This document shows, piece by piece, positions 24,907 to 34,633 of a stretch of DNA of 64,000 bases; positions within the stretch are counted from its first letter, which is position 1, and the number at the start of each line of letters is the position of its first letter. The stretch lies in the NCBI RefSeq assembly GCF_019219075.1, contig NZ_JAHUWJ010000001.1, forward strand, positions 558,001 through 622,000, read 5' to 3'. A program made the position numbers and the translations under genes. The notes beneath the pieces are model-generated. The model was not told the DNA's origin and ran no database searches. It worked only from the letters and a program-made list of their open reading frames with translations. This DNA is from Chitinophaga sp. sic0106 (lineage in GTDB: Bacteria; Bacteroidota; Bacteroidia; Chitinophagales; Chitinophagaceae).

Positions 24907-27120
24907 ATGACCACATCACCTATCAGTCAACTGATGGCGGCCTTATTGCTGCTAAGCGGCATTGCCAGCGGGCAAACGAAGAAACTATCCGGCTTCCCCG
25001 ACAGCCTCGCTGCGGCGCAGCTACGCCTGGAAGCACAGTTTGACCAGCACCTGAGCAGCGCCAGCATAGGCGCCACCATTAAAGAATTGGCCTCACAGCC
25101 ACACCACATCAGCTCCGCCAGAGGAAAGGAAGTAGCCGAAGAAATCAAACGCCGCTTCAACAGCTACGGCTGGGACGCCTCCCTGGTTACCTACCAGGTC
25201 CTGTTCCCCATTCCGCAGGAACGCGAGCTGGAACTCGGCGGCGCCAAGCCCTATAAGGCCCTGCTGAAAGAGCCTGCCCTCCCGGAAGACGCCACCTCCG
25301 GCCAGCAAGGACAGCTGCCTACCTATAACTGCTGGAGTGCCGACGGCGACGTGAAAGCAGGGCTGGTATTCGTTAACTACGGCCTCCCGGAAGATTATGA
25401 CTACCTGCAGCGTGTAGGCATCAGCGTTAAAGGCAAAATAGTCATCGCCAAATACGGCCGCTCCTGGAGAGGCATCAAACCCAAAGTAGCACAGGAACAC
25501 GGCGCCATCGGTTGTATCATCTACTCCGATCCCCGCGATGATGGCTACTATAGCGGTGATGTATATCCGAAAGGCGCCTTCAAAAGCGAGCATGGCGTGC
25601 AACGCGGCTCCATCATGGACATGGTCATTTACCCCGGCGACCCGCTAACACCCAACATCGGCGCTACAGCGGATGCCAAACGACTCACAAAAGAAGAAGC
25701 ACCCAATCTCCTTAAAATACCAGTCATACCCATCAGCTACCACGATGCAGCCCCGTTGCTGCAATCCCTCGAAGGCCCCGTGGCACCTGAGGACTGGCGC
25801 GGCGGCCTGCCCTTTACCTACCATATAGGCCCTGGCACCGCACCGGTACACCTGAAAATGAAATTCGACTGGCAGATACGCCCCTGTTATAACGTAGTTG
25901 CTACGCTCAAAGGCAGCAAATACCCCGATCAATGGATTGTGCGCGGTAATCACCATGATGCCTGGGTAAACGGCGCCGCAGATCCTATCAGCGGCATCGC
26001 AGCCATGCTCGAGGAAGCCAAAGCCATCGGGGAGCTGGTCAAACAAGGGAATAAACCCGCCAGAACCCTCGTGTACTGCGCCTGGGATGGCGAAGAGCCC
26101 GGCCTGATGGGCTCTACAGAATGGGTGGAAGATCACGCAAAAGAACTACAGGAAAAAGCAGTGGTATACATCAACTCCGATAACAACGGCCGCGGATTTA
26201 TGAACGCCAGCGGCTCCCATGCGCTGGAAACCCTCGTCAATGAAGTAGGACGCGATATCATTGACCCACAAACCAACGTCAGCGTGCTGGCCCGCCGGCA
26301 GGCACTGGATGCTCTCAGAGCCACCACCCCCAAAGCGAAGAAAGAAAAACTCGCGAAGCAAGGCATTAACATCAATGCCATGGGCTCCGGTTCCGACTAC
26401 TCCTCCTTCCTGCAGCACCTTGGTGTACCATCGCTGGATTACAGCTATGGTGGCGAAGATGCCGGTGGGGAATACCATTCCATCTACGACTCCTATGATG
26501 ATTACCGTCGCTTTAAAGACCCCACTTTCGTATATGGGGTAGCGTTGTCAAAAACAGCGGGGCATACGGTACTGCGTATAGCCAACGCCGTTAATGTGCC
26601 GTTCGACTTCCGAAGGCTTTATGAAACCATCAACACCTACGCATCGGAACTCTCCGATCTCTCTAATAACCTGAGAGAAGCTACTGCAGTGGAAAATCAG
26701 CTTATTAACGAGAACAAATATGGTTTGGCAACAGATACCGCCAAGCACCTGGCGGCGCCATCCCCCAAAGATCCGGTGCCTTACATCGATTTTTCGCCGC
26801 TGCAAAATGCACTGGCAGGGCTGGACTCCGTGACGCAGCAACTGGCAAACCGTCCGCAAGTCGCTAACAGTGAAGCGGTGAACAAAGCGTTGTATCAGGC
26901 GGAACAGCAGCTGCTGTATCCCGGCGGACTACCAAACCGTTCGTGGTACAGGCATACGCTGTACGCGCCCGGGTTTTATACGGGTTACGGTGTGAAAACA
27001 ATTCCGGGGGTGAGGGAAGCAATTGAGCAGCGCAGATGGAAAGAGGCGGATGAGCAGATTAAAATTGTAGCGGCGGCTCTTAACCGGTTGTCAGGGTATT
27101 TGCAACAGCAGGTACTTTAA
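24907..27120 (+). CDS. Secreted glutamate carboxypeptidase II-like (M28B) peptidase
   Basis: Large zinc exopeptidase of 737 aa resembling PSMA/NAALADase. Signal peptide at residues ~8-23 (LMAALLLLSGIASG). PA domain at about 120-270. The catalytic M28 domain begins about 330: GNHHDAWVNGAADPISG (zinc His and bridging Asp), WDGEEPGLMGSTEW (catalytic Glu-Glu), NSDNNG, and DAGGEYHSIYDS with the last zinc His. Residues ~570-735 match the transferrin-receptor-like dimerisation domain. It probably trims acidic or other C-terminal residues from peptides in the periplasm or medium. Confidence 0.93.
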   Translation: MTTSPISQLMAALLLLSGIASGQTKKLSGFPDSLAAAQLRLEAQFDQHLSSASIGATIKELASQPHHISSARGKEVAEEIKRRFNSYGWDASLVTYQVLFPIPQERELELGGAKPYKALLKEPALPEDATSGQQGQLPTYNCWSADGDVKAGLVFVNYGLPEDYDYLQRVGISVKGKIVIAKYGRSWRGIKPKVAQEHGAIGCIIYSDPRDDGYYSGDVYPKGAFKSEHGVQRGSIMDMVIYPGDPLTPNIGATADAKRLTKEEAPNLLKIPVIPISYHDAAPLLQSLEGPVAPEDWRGGLPFTYHIGPGTAPVHLKMKFDWQIRPCYNVVATLKGSKYPDQWIVRGNHHDAWVNGAADPISGIAAMLEEAKAIGELVKQGNKPARTLVYCAWDGEEPGLMGSTEWVEDHAKELQEKAVVYINSDNNGRGFMNASGSHALETLVNEVGRDIIDPQTNVSVLARRQALDALRATTPKAKKEKLAKQGININAMGSGSDYSSFLQHLGVPSLDYSYGGEDAGGEYHSIYDSYDDYRRFKDPTFVYGVALSKTAGHTVLRIANAVNVPFDFRRLYETINTYASELSDLSNNLREATAVENQLINENKYGLATDTAKHLAAPSPKDPVPYIDFSPLQNALAGLDSVTQQLANRPQVANSEAVNKALYQAEQQLLYPGGLPNRSWYRHTLYAPGFYTGYGVKTIPGVREAIEQRRWKEADEQIKIVAAALNRLSGYLQQQVL

Positions 27121-27149
27121 TTTGGGGGAGGGACCGAAGGCCTTCGTAT

Positions 27150-27190
27150 AACCTTTCATGGCGGCACCAGCGGTGCCGCCATGAAAGGTT
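27150..27190. repeat. Long hairpin, 19-bp arms, overlapping the amidase stop
   Basis: Perfect arms AACCTTTCATGGCGGCACC (27150-27168) and its complement (27172-27190), loop AGC. Its right arm covers two bases of the stop codon of the minus-strand amidase gene. A palindrome CGAAGGCCTTCG (27135-27146) lies just to the left. There is no T-tract, so stabilising the mRNA ends or punctuation is as likely as termination. Confidence 0.75.
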
Positions 27191-28925
27191 AGTGACTAAC
27201 TTGTTGCACATAATCTTTTGTCCCCTGCACAATCTTCTGGATCAGCAACTGCTGAAACTCAGGGTCCAGGATAGCCGCTTCGTCGCCAGGGTGGCTGAGA
27301 AACAGTGTTTCCACCAGCACATCCGGGAACTCCGTTGGATTATTCAGGATAAAATTGAAGTTTCCGTTGTTGCCAAAATCGCTCAAGCCTGTTTCCAGCA
27401 AGCGTTTGTGGATAGCTGTGGAAAACGGCTCGCAAAACGTGTGGCGGTAATAGGTGGCCGTTCCAAATACGTCCACCGGGTTGGCGGAAGAGTTGAAATG
27501 TATGCTCAGCAACAAATCTGGATCTACCTGCCGGTAGAAGGACAGTCGCTCTTCGTTATTCACAAACTGGTCGGTAGTGCGGGTGATGAGTACTTTAGCC
27601 CCTTCTTTTTCAAATGCATTTTTGAGCATCAGCGAGATAGCCAGCGTCATATGCTTTTCTACTACGCCTGCGAGGCCGGTACCGCCGGGATTACTGCCAC
27701 CATGGCCGGGATCAATGGCAATCGTCATGTTACTCAGCGCCAGGTTTTCCGGAATTCGTTTAATCCTCACCGTTAGTTTGTTGCCTTCATAATACATTTT
27801 ATATCCCCACACATTGTGTCTGAGGGAAAGCGTCATCCGGAAAACATCCGGTGCCGGCTGTCCCCAGGTTACCTGGCTGATTTCTCTGGCATTCTGAAGG
27901 GCGTTACTGATGCGTTGTTCTGCATAGGCGCCATACACATCAATAGTAATTTTTCCGGGATCATTTTGTTGGGTAGAGATGTAGGGCATTCTGTCGGAAA
28001 GCTCTATCTGTACGTAGTCGTACTTATCGTCGCCCCAGATGCTGGCGTTGGAGATCACGCTCACCGGAACGCCTTCCTGCGGGATGTCAGTGTCGAGGTA
28101 ACCCTCAGGGATATACGCATTTTTTTTGTTGGCGAGTCGCACCTTGTAATAGTCGCCTTGTTTGCCTACTATTTGCAGTAGTACATCTTTGTCCAGGTAA
28201 CCGAGTTTATTGGGGCCGAGGCGGTCACCTTCCGTAGTGCTGGTGATGTAGGTCATATTATCGATGGTGCGGCCGGTGAAAATTTTGTCCTGCTTCATGT
28301 ACCGGTAGCGGTTCGGACTGGCGAGGGTGGTGGTGCTGCCGTTGCGGAGGGTGATATTTATTTTCCCGTTGAGCATCGAATCTTCTTCGGTGATTACATG
28401 GTAGCCAACATAGTAGCCGGCCACGCCGGATGATTGGGTGGTGGGCAGTTCTGTAAGTGACTCACCGTTAAACCAGCTGGCTTTTGCACCCGGGTAGCCT
28501 TTCATTTTTACCCGGATGGTATCACCGTCTACCAGTTCTAAATTTCCTTTCGGGGAGATATCAATAAAATCTATGCGAAAAGTGCTCGTGGCTTTTGGCG
28601 CGGGCGCAGGGTTGTAGTAATAGGTAATTGTTTTCGTATAGGTGGTACCGGTAGAGTCCTGTGCGTTGAGCACAAAGGTGCTTTTGCCCTGGGGCAGTTC
28701 CTTTTTCACTGCGAAGGTGCCGGTAGGGTATACGAGTACGCTATCGTTATTGATGGTGAGTTTGCAGCCTATGCAGGTTCTTCCTGCGATAAACTGTTTA
28801 CTGTTGCTAACATTATTCTGATCTCTGGAGGGCTGGTTTAATCTGATGGAGACCTGGCTTTGCGCCAACGTTGGAAATACCAGCACCGCGATAATGGAGG
28901 TTAAAATAGTAACTAATTGCTTCAT
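27189..28925 (-). CDS. N-acetylmuramoyl-L-alanine amidase (amidase_3), exported
   Basis: Cell-wall hydrolase of 578 aa that cuts the bond between MurNAc and L-Ala. N-terminal signal peptide (LTSIIAVLVFPTLAQSQ). Residues ~25-230 are beta-rich Ig- or SH3-like modules (GDYYKVRLANKKNAYIPEGYL is SH3-like), then an AMIN-like segment (~280-385). The catalytic domain starts about 390: IAIDPGHGGSNPG (zinc His), VVEKHMTL (zinc Glu), LLLSIHFNSSA (zinc His) and VLVETLFLSHPGDE (catalytic Glu). Likely acts in septum splitting or wall recycling. Confidence 0.92.
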   Translation of the reverse strand: MKQLVTILTSIIAVLVFPTLAQSQVSIRLNQPSRDQNNVSNSKQFIAGRTCIGCKLTINNDSVLVYPTGTFAVKKELPQGKSTFVLNAQDSTGTTYTKTITYYYNPAPAPKATSTFRIDFIDISPKGNLELVDGDTIRVKMKGYPGAKASWFNGESLTELPTTQSSGVAGYYVGYHVITEEDSMLNGKINITLRNGSTTTLASPNRYRYMKQDKIFTGRTIDNMTYITSTTEGDRLGPNKLGYLDKDVLLQIVGKQGDYYKVRLANKKNAYIPEGYLDTDIPQEGVPVSVISNASIWGDDKYDYVQIELSDRMPYISTQQNDPGKITIDVYGAYAEQRISNALQNAREISQVTWGQPAPDVFRMTLSLRHNVWGYKMYYEGNKLTVRIKRIPENLALSNMTIAIDPGHGGSNPGGTGLAGVVEKHMTLAISLMLKNAFEKEGAKVLITRTTDQFVNNEERLSFYRQVDPDLLLSIHFNSSANPVDVFGTATYYRHTFCEPFSTAIHKRLLETGLSDFGNNGNFNFILNNPTEFPDVLVETLFLSHPGDEAAILDPEFQQLLIQKIVQGTKDYVQQVSH

Positions 28926-28988
28926 GCACCTGTCTGTAAGTCAGTTGTAAAGATAACAAGGTGGGGCAAATAGGAGGGGTTATTTTGA

Positions 28989-29023
28989 AAATATGCCCCG
29001 CAGGTTGATGGCGGGGCATATTT
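28989..29023 (-). terminator. Hairpin terminator of the acyl-CoA dehydrogenase gene
   Basis: Perfect 13-bp arms AAATATGCCCCGC (28989-29001) and GCGGGGCATATTT (29011-29023), 9-nt loop, placed 10 nt past the minus-strand stop. Confidence 0.7.
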
Positions 29024-29033
29024 CGTTATTGAA

Positions 29034-30827
29034 TTACCAGATGTATTTATTCTCTGCGATGAGTTTATCAGCGATACGTCTGCGGGCATCTTTGGTATTA
29101 AACGGTTCCGCTTTGGTAAAGCGTTTGAGGCCAAGCAGCATCATACGTTGTTCATCTCCTTCGGCGAAGGCGTTGATGGCGTCTTTACCGGATTTGTTGA
29201 TACGGTCGGCCGCGTCGTAGATGTAGGTTTGTACCATATCTTTTTCGAGCGATGCGGCTGCTTCCCCTTTGCTTTGACTCAGTTTGATGAGGCGGAGCAG
29301 GGCACTTTCAGCCACAAATGTTTCGATGGCCATATCAGCGATATCCATGAGTACTTCCTGTTCATTTTCCAGTTTGGCCATGAGCTTTTGAGCGGCGGCA
29401 CCTGCGGTCATGAGGATCGCTTTTTTGAAGTTGGCGATCATTTTCTTTTCCTTGCTGAAAGGAGTTTCATCGTCGCTGCCAAAATCAGGGATGCTCATCA
29501 GTTCCTTCATCACGTTCATCGCTGGCGTCATCAGGTCTATTTTTCCTTTCATGGCGCGTTTGAGCGTCATATCGAGGGTGAGGAGCCTGTTGATTTCGTT
29601 GGTACCTTCGAAGATGCGGTTGATGCGGGAGTCGCGGTAGGCTTTGGAGATGATGTATTCATCGCTGAAGCCATTACCACCGTGTATTTGTACGCCTTCA
29701 TCCACTACGTAGTCGAGTACTTCGGAGCCATTCACTTTCAGGATGGCGCATTCAACGGCATATTCTTCGGCTGCGCCGAGGAGTGCTTCGTTGAATGGTT
29801 TTCCGGCGGCGAGGAGTTCTTTTTCTTTTTCGTCGATCAGCTGGGCGGTACGATAGAGGGCCGCTTCGCTGGTCCAGGTGCGGATCACCATTTCCGCCAG
29901 TTTATGTTTGATAGCGCCGAAGTTGGCGATCGGTTGTTTAAACTGTTCGCGGGTGATGGCGTAGTTAACGGAGGTATTGATACATTTTTTAGCGGCGCCC
30001 AGTGCAGCAGCACAGAGTTTCAGGCGGCCGATATTGAGAATGTTGAAGGCGATCAGGTGACCTTTACCAATCACGCCCAGTACGTTTTCCACAGGTACTT
30101 TTGCATCCTGGAAATAGATTTGGCGGGTGGAGGAACCTTTGATCCCCATTTTATGTTCTTCCGGTCCGAGGGTGAAGCCGGGCGTATCTTTATCTACGAT
30201 GAAGCCGGTGAATTTATCGCCGTCGATTTTTGCGAAAACGGTGAATACATCTGCAAAGCCGGAGTTGGTGATCCAGATTTTCTGACCGTTTAGCAGGTAG
30301 TATTTACCATCGTCGGTGAGTTTGGCAGTGGTTTTAGCGCCGAGGGCATCGGAGCCGGAGCCTGGCTCGGTGAGGGCGTAGGCCCCTTTCATTTCGCCGG
30401 AGGCCAGCTTAGGAATATATTTCTGCTTTTGTTCTTCGGTACCAAAGTAGAGGATCGGGAGTGAGCCGATACCTGTGTGGGCGGCCATGGCAACAGAGAA
30501 AGAGTGACCGGCACCTAATCCTTCGTTGATGATGGTGGCGGTAACAAAGTCCTTACCCAGTCCACCCAGTTCCTCAGGGAATGCAGCGCCCAGCAAGCCC
30601 TGTTCACCTGCTTTTTCCAGTAACGACGGCATCAGTCCTTCTTCCAGCTTATCCAGTCTTTCTACAACCGGTGTAACCTCCTTCACGATAAACTGATCGG
30701 CCATATCTTTGATCATCAACTGCTCTTCTGAGAAATCTTCCGGTGTAAATACATCTTCAGGAGCACTTTCCTTAACAAGAAATTCTGCGCCTTTCAGCGC
30801 TTGCTTATTTTCAACTGTTGCGTCCAT
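29034..30827 (-). CDS. Acyl-CoA dehydrogenase
   Basis: FAD-dependent enzyme introducing the trans-2 double bond in fatty-acid beta-oxidation. At 597 aa it is the long form: N-terminal helical domain, middle beta domain with ALTEPGSGSDALGAKTTA and WITNSGFADVFTVFAKI (signature 1), then QIHGGNGFSDEYIISKAYRDSRINRIFEGTNEINRLL (signature 2). The usual catalytic Glu lies in the FEGTNE region. About 170 extra C-terminal residues resemble the VLCAD/ACAD9-type extension. Stands alone; the orphan ferredoxin oxidoreductase subunit is 5 kb away. Confidence 0.95.
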   Translation of the reverse strand: MDATVENKQALKGAEFLVKESAPEDVFTPEDFSEEQLMIKDMADQFIVKEVTPVVERLDKLEEGLMPSLLEKAGEQGLLGAAFPEELGGLGKDFVTATIINEGLGAGHSFSVAMAAHTGIGSLPILYFGTEEQKQKYIPKLASGEMKGAYALTEPGSGSDALGAKTTAKLTDDGKYYLLNGQKIWITNSGFADVFTVFAKIDGDKFTGFIVDKDTPGFTLGPEEHKMGIKGSSTRQIYFQDAKVPVENVLGVIGKGHLIAFNILNIGRLKLCAAALGAAKKCINTSVNYAITREQFKQPIANFGAIKHKLAEMVIRTWTSEAALYRTAQLIDEKEKELLAAGKPFNEALLGAAEEYAVECAILKVNGSEVLDYVVDEGVQIHGGNGFSDEYIISKAYRDSRINRIFEGTNEINRLLTLDMTLKRAMKGKIDLMTPAMNVMKELMSIPDFGSDDETPFSKEKKMIANFKKAILMTAGAAAQKLMAKLENEQEVLMDIADMAIETFVAESALLRLIKLSQSKGEAAASLEKDMVQTYIYDAADRINKSGKDAINAFAEGDEQRMMLLGLKRFTKAEPFNTKDARRRIADKLIAENKYIW

Positions 30828-30993
30828 GATAAAACTGTTTTTGGTAGTTCTGTAATTTAACTAAATAATTGCGAATTAAGTGCTGCCCGGAAAGCCTCTT
30901 TTCCGAGTTTTAAAACAACCTTAACGATCTGCTGTATTAACATTAACAGCCGCTGTCAGCATTATTTTGCTTATCATTGTTCCCTTTTAGGTT

Positions 30994-31794
30994 ATGCCTG
31001 AATTTTATCTGCCATATAAAAAAAGCCGTATACACGGAATATGCGAAGGCAATGGAAACCAGCTGCTTATATGCCTGCATGGTTTTGGTGAAACAGCTGC
31101 GCATTTCCGGCCGCTGGTAGCAGAATTAGGGGAGATATTTACCATCATCGGTATTGATATGCCCCTTCATGGTAAAACGGAATGGCAGGAAAACCGTGGA
31201 TTTGAAAAAGCCGATCTTACGGCTATCATCTCCATGCTGATGGAACAGCACGGGTTTCAGCGGTTTTCTCTGCTGGGCTACAGCATGGGAGGGCGCTTGT
31301 CGCTCTGTGTGGTGGAAGGCATGGCGGCAAAAGTGGATCGTTTGATAATGGTGGCAGGAGATGGCCTGAGAAATAACCCCTGGCATTTGTTTGTAACACA
31401 AACCGGCATCGGCAATCGCATCTTCCGGTATAATACTTACCACCCGGAGTTTTTTTTCAGGTTGATAAAAGGCTGGCGTAAGCTGGGATTGCTCAATGAA
31501 AGCATATACAAGTTTGTGATGCACCGGATGGATCAACCGGAAAAGCGCATCCAGGTATATGAAATCTGGACTAACCTCCGAAAGATGATGCCCAATCAAA
31601 AGCAATGCAGGCAACTATTGGCGCAATACAGGATAGCTACACTCCTGATCTTCGGGAAGTACGACCGGGTAATTCCGCCAGAACTGGGCGCCCGCTTTAT
31701 GGATGGTACGTTTCCGGCTAAAATGCTGGTGCTGGAAAAAGGGCATCAGCTGATATCGGCACAATTAGGTCAAGTAATAAAATCAAATATTTAA
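30994..31794 (+). CDS. Alpha/beta hydrolase
   Basis: Soluble hydrolase of 266 aa with LLICLHGFGET (oxyanion HG motif), LLGYSMGGRLSL (Ser nucleophile), an acidic residue in LLIFGKYDRVIPPE and a C-terminal His in EKGHQLISAQLG. Substrate not inferable. The next gene, a glycosyltransferase, starts 6 nt downstream, so the two are translated from one mRNA. Confidence 0.85.
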   Translation: MPEFYLPYKKSRIHGICEGNGNQLLICLHGFGETAAHFRPLVAELGEIFTIIGIDMPLHGKTEWQENRGFEKADLTAIISMLMEQHGFQRFSLLGYSMGGRLSLCVVEGMAAKVDRLIMVAGDGLRNNPWHLFVTQTGIGNRIFRYNTYHPEFFFRLIKGWRKLGLLNESIYKFVMHRMDQPEKRIQVYEIWTNLRKMMPNQKQCRQLLAQYRIATLLIFGKYDRVIPPELGARFMDGTFPAKMLVLEKGHQLISAQLGQVIKSNI

Positions 31795-31800
31795 ACCCGA

Positions 31801-32940
31801 ATGCATTTTTTCCTGATTCTTATGGTGGTGCTGGCACTGGGCTACGGTGTACTGATGTTGTGGTACAGCCTGGGCTGGAAGCGCCTCAAAAACTATGTAC
31901 CCGTTCCCCGTATGGGTACCACGCGTGTTACGGTTATCATTCCGGCCAGGGATGAGGAGGATAACCTGCCACCCCTGCTCGAAGCACTTAAACAGCAAAC
32001 TTACCCCGCCGACCTCCTGGAGGTGATCGTAATTGATGATTTCTCTATGGACGGTACGCCTGATGTAGTGCGTAACGCCGGCGCAGCCAATATCCGCCTG
32101 TTGCAGATGAGCCAGATGCTGGATAAGCAGCAGCGACTCAATTCCTATAAAAAGAAAGCCATTGAAATTGCCGTATCACAGGCAAATGGCACCCTGATAG
32201 TGACCACAGATGCGGATTGCATTATGGGACCTAAATGGATTGAAACGATTGTACAGTTTTATGAAGACAGGCATCCGAAGTTTATAGCGGCTCCTGTTAG
32301 TTTTTATAAAGAAGATAATTTTTTCAAGAAGTTACAGTCGCTCGATTTCATGACCATGCAAGGCATCACCGGCGCAGCTGCACAGCTGGAGGCCGGAACG
32401 ATGTGCAATGGCGCTAATCTGGCTTATGAAAAAGACGCATTCTACGATGTAGGTGGCTTCAAAGGCATTGATAATATCGCCTCCGGCGATGATATGCTGC
32501 TGATGTATAAAATTTATAACGCTTATCCGGAAGGGGTGATGTACCTGCGGAGCGAAGAGGTAATCGTACGTACGTTACCGGTAGATACGCTGAAAGGCTT
32601 TATGAATCAACGTATCAGGTGGTCTTCGAAGGCGGATAAATATGAGGATAAGCGCATTACCTGGGTATTGATGCTGGTATATTTTTTCAATGTGGGCCTG
32701 CTGGGCATGGCTATCGCCGCTTGCTTTTTGCCGGCGATGTGGCCGTGGCTGCTGATTCTGCTGTTGTTCAAAATTACCATGGAGCTCTATTTCCTGTTGC
32801 CGGTGGCAAGTTTCTTTAATAAGTCGGGCTTGCTGGTATGGTTTATTCCGGGGCAAATATTTCATATTCCTTATATTGTAATTGCAGGGTGGCTGGGCAA
32901 GTTTGGCAGCTACCAGTGGAAAGGCCGGAAGGTAAACTGA
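31801..32940 (+). CDS. Glycosyltransferase family 2, membrane-bound
   Basis: Processive-type GT2 enzyme of 379 aa. One N-terminal helix, then VTVIIPARDEEDNLPPLLEALKQQ (nucleotide-binding start), VIVIDDFSMDGT, TTDADCIMGPKW (metal DxD), a GDDM motif (ASGDDMLLMYK) and QRIRWSSK (the Q/RxxRW signature), followed by three to four C-terminal helices. It most likely makes a glycolipid or polysaccharide on the cytoplasmic membrane face. The stop (32938-32940) is 13 nt before the permease start. Confidence 0.9.
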   Translation: MHFFLILMVVLALGYGVLMLWYSLGWKRLKNYVPVPRMGTTRVTVIIPARDEEDNLPPLLEALKQQTYPADLLEVIVIDDFSMDGTPDVVRNAGAANIRLLQMSQMLDKQQRLNSYKKKAIEIAVSQANGTLIVTTDADCIMGPKWIETIVQFYEDRHPKFIAAPVSFYKEDNFFKKLQSLDFMTMQGITGAAAQLEAGTMCNGANLAYEKDAFYDVGGFKGIDNIASGDDMLLMYKIYNAYPEGVMYLRSEEVIVRTLPVDTLKGFMNQRIRWSSKADKYEDKRITWVLMLVYFFNVGLLGMAIAACFLPAMWPWLLILLLFKITMELYFLLPVASFFNKSGLLVWFIPGQIFHIPYIVIAGWLGKFGSYQWKGRKVN

Positions 32941-32953
32941 TAAAATTTTTCGA

Positions 32954-34084
32954 TTGTCTGCTCCTGAAACATCTTTCAAGCGATTGCTGCGCAACAAGGG
33001 CGCGGTGGCAGGATTGCTGATCGTGTGCCTGTCGGTGCTGGTCAGCATCCTGGCCTACTATATTGCGCCGGATCATACCCCGGATGCAAACAGGATGGTA
33101 TTGGAAGTAGAGGGGCAGCGCCCGGGTTTCCGGGTAACGATGCTGGCTGTACGAAAAGACCAGGAGTTGCCACCTGCCGGCTTTTTCCGCCGGTTGGTTT
33201 CCGGAGAGCCGTCGGCTTATACCTGGATACCTGTTACATCTCACCAGATAAAAGATTCAGCAATTGTTATACAACATTATGTAGATGAGGCCACCACGGT
33301 GGAAGAGGCTTATCCACTGGATGTGGTAGTGTATGGGAAGCCCACGGTACGCAGGGATAGCTGGACAGCTTTACAACAGCAGGTGCTTCAACAGCAGGTG
33401 TTTACCCAAACTTACTGGCTGGGAACGGATAAATTCGGCAGGGATATTCTTAGTCGCCTCATTATTGGCACCCGGGTGAGTTTAGGCGTGGGCGTTATAG
33501 CGGTAATTATTTCTCTTACGATTGGTGTATTTCTCGGTGCTGTGGCCGGCTACTATGGTGGGCGTACGGATGATCTGGTGATGTGGCTGGTAAATGTGGT
33601 ATGGGCCATGCCTACGTTGCTGGTGGTATTTGCCCTCACGCTGGCGCTGGGAAAGGGCTTCTGGCAGGTGTTTATAGCTGTAGGCCTTACTATGTGGGTG
33701 GGCGTGGCCAGGATCATCCGTGGCCAGATTTTTTCGCTGAAGCAGCTGGAGTTTGTGGAAGCTGCCAGGGCATTGGGTTACCGTAACGGTCGGATCATCG
33801 TCCGCCATATTCTTCCAAATATCCTGGGACCTGTGATGGTGGTGGCTGCCGGCAATTTTGCAACGGCCATAGTGGTAGAAGCCGGATTGAGTTTCCTGGG
33901 GGTGGGGGTACAGCCGCCACAACCTTCCTGGGGCCTCATGATAAAAGAAAATTACACTTTCATCATCACACATAACCCTGCGTTAGCCCTGGCTCCCGGG
34001 GTGGCAATAATGCTACTGGTATTGGCTTTCAATCTGTTAGGGAATGGATTGCGGGATGCCCTCGACGTCAGAAGTAAAATTTGA
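32954..34084 (+). CDS. ABC transporter permease (DppC/OppC type), TTG start
   Basis: Inner-membrane permease subunit for peptide or nickel-type ABC importers, 376 aa. The N-terminal OppC segment (FKRLLRNKGAVAGLLIV) and the C-terminal binding-protein-dependent domain with LGTDKFGRDILSRLIIGTRVSLGVG and the EAA loop (EAARALGYRNGRIIVRHILPNI) are clear. No ATG precedes the conserved first helix; TTG at 32954 is the only usual start after the in-frame stop at 32933. A periplasmic insertion of about 110 residues follows the first helix. No partner permease, ATPase or binding protein gene is adjacent. Confidence 0.88.
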   Translation: MSAPETSFKRLLRNKGAVAGLLIVCLSVLVSILAYYIAPDHTPDANRMVLEVEGQRPGFRVTMLAVRKDQELPPAGFFRRLVSGEPSAYTWIPVTSHQIKDSAIVIQHYVDEATTVEEAYPLDVVVYGKPTVRRDSWTALQQQVLQQQVFTQTYWLGTDKFGRDILSRLIIGTRVSLGVGVIAVIISLTIGVFLGAVAGYYGGRTDDLVMWLVNVVWAMPTLLVVFALTLALGKGFWQVFIAVGLTMWVGVARIIRGQIFSLKQLEFVEAARALGYRNGRIIVRHILPNILGPVMVVAAGNFATAIVVEAGLSFLGVGVQPPQPSWGLMIKENYTFIITHNPALALAPGVAIMLLVLAFNLLGNGLRDALDVRSKI

Positions 34085-34128
34085 TTTACATGTTTTAAAA
34101 TTTTAATTTTACTGATATTACTAATGCT

Positions 34129-34563
34129 ATGTTATTGAGAACCTATCTTCCCGCTTTTGTCCTGCTGACCGCAGTGGCAGCTACCTCTTGCAAAAAGAAG
34201 AACAAAGGAACAGACACTCCTCCTGTAGTGCAGGAAGAGGCGCTTAAATTCAGTCTGTCAGGCGTAGAAGAGGGGGCCTATAACCAGGCGCTGGACAGCA
34301 ACTTTACCTTTAAAGTGAAGGTAGACAGCAAAATGCCGGAAAAAGGAGTCATTACCAGCCTGAATGTAGTAACAGATCCGGCAGGGATCGGGCTGGACCA
34401 GGATGCCGTAGCCAACAGTACCACCGCCACTTATGATGTCAATTTAAAACATCTGAAAGAATTAAAAACCTACAAGGTTACCATCAATCTTACTTCAGCA
34501 GGCAATGCGGGAAACGTTGCCACACCAAAGATTTTCTATATTACAAACAAGAAGCCACTATAG
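34129..34563 (+). CDS. Putative lipoprotein, unknown function
   Basis: Protein of 144 aa with a lipoprotein signal: hydrophobic segment then TSCKKKNKGTD, where Cys would be lipidated; the Lys-rich stretch after Cys differs from the acidic surface-export signal of Bacteroidota, so a periplasm-facing anchor is more likely. The mature part is a single beta-rich domain with alternating hydrophobic strands (FTFKVKVD, TATYDVNL, TYKVTINL), Ig-like in style. I do not recognise the family. Confidence 0.75.
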   Translation: MLLRTYLPAFVLLTAVAATSCKKKNKGTDTPPVVQEEALKFSLSGVEEGAYNQALDSNFTFKVKVDSKMPEKGVITSLNVVTDPAGIGLDQDAVANSTTATYDVNLKHLKELKTYKVTINLTSAGNAGNVATPKIFYITNKKPL

Positions 34564-34633
34564 GTATTAGTTATTAGTACCATAGCAGAAAATGATTTAG
34601 GTTTGCAAGCTGGCAGATCAAGACTTTCTATTT

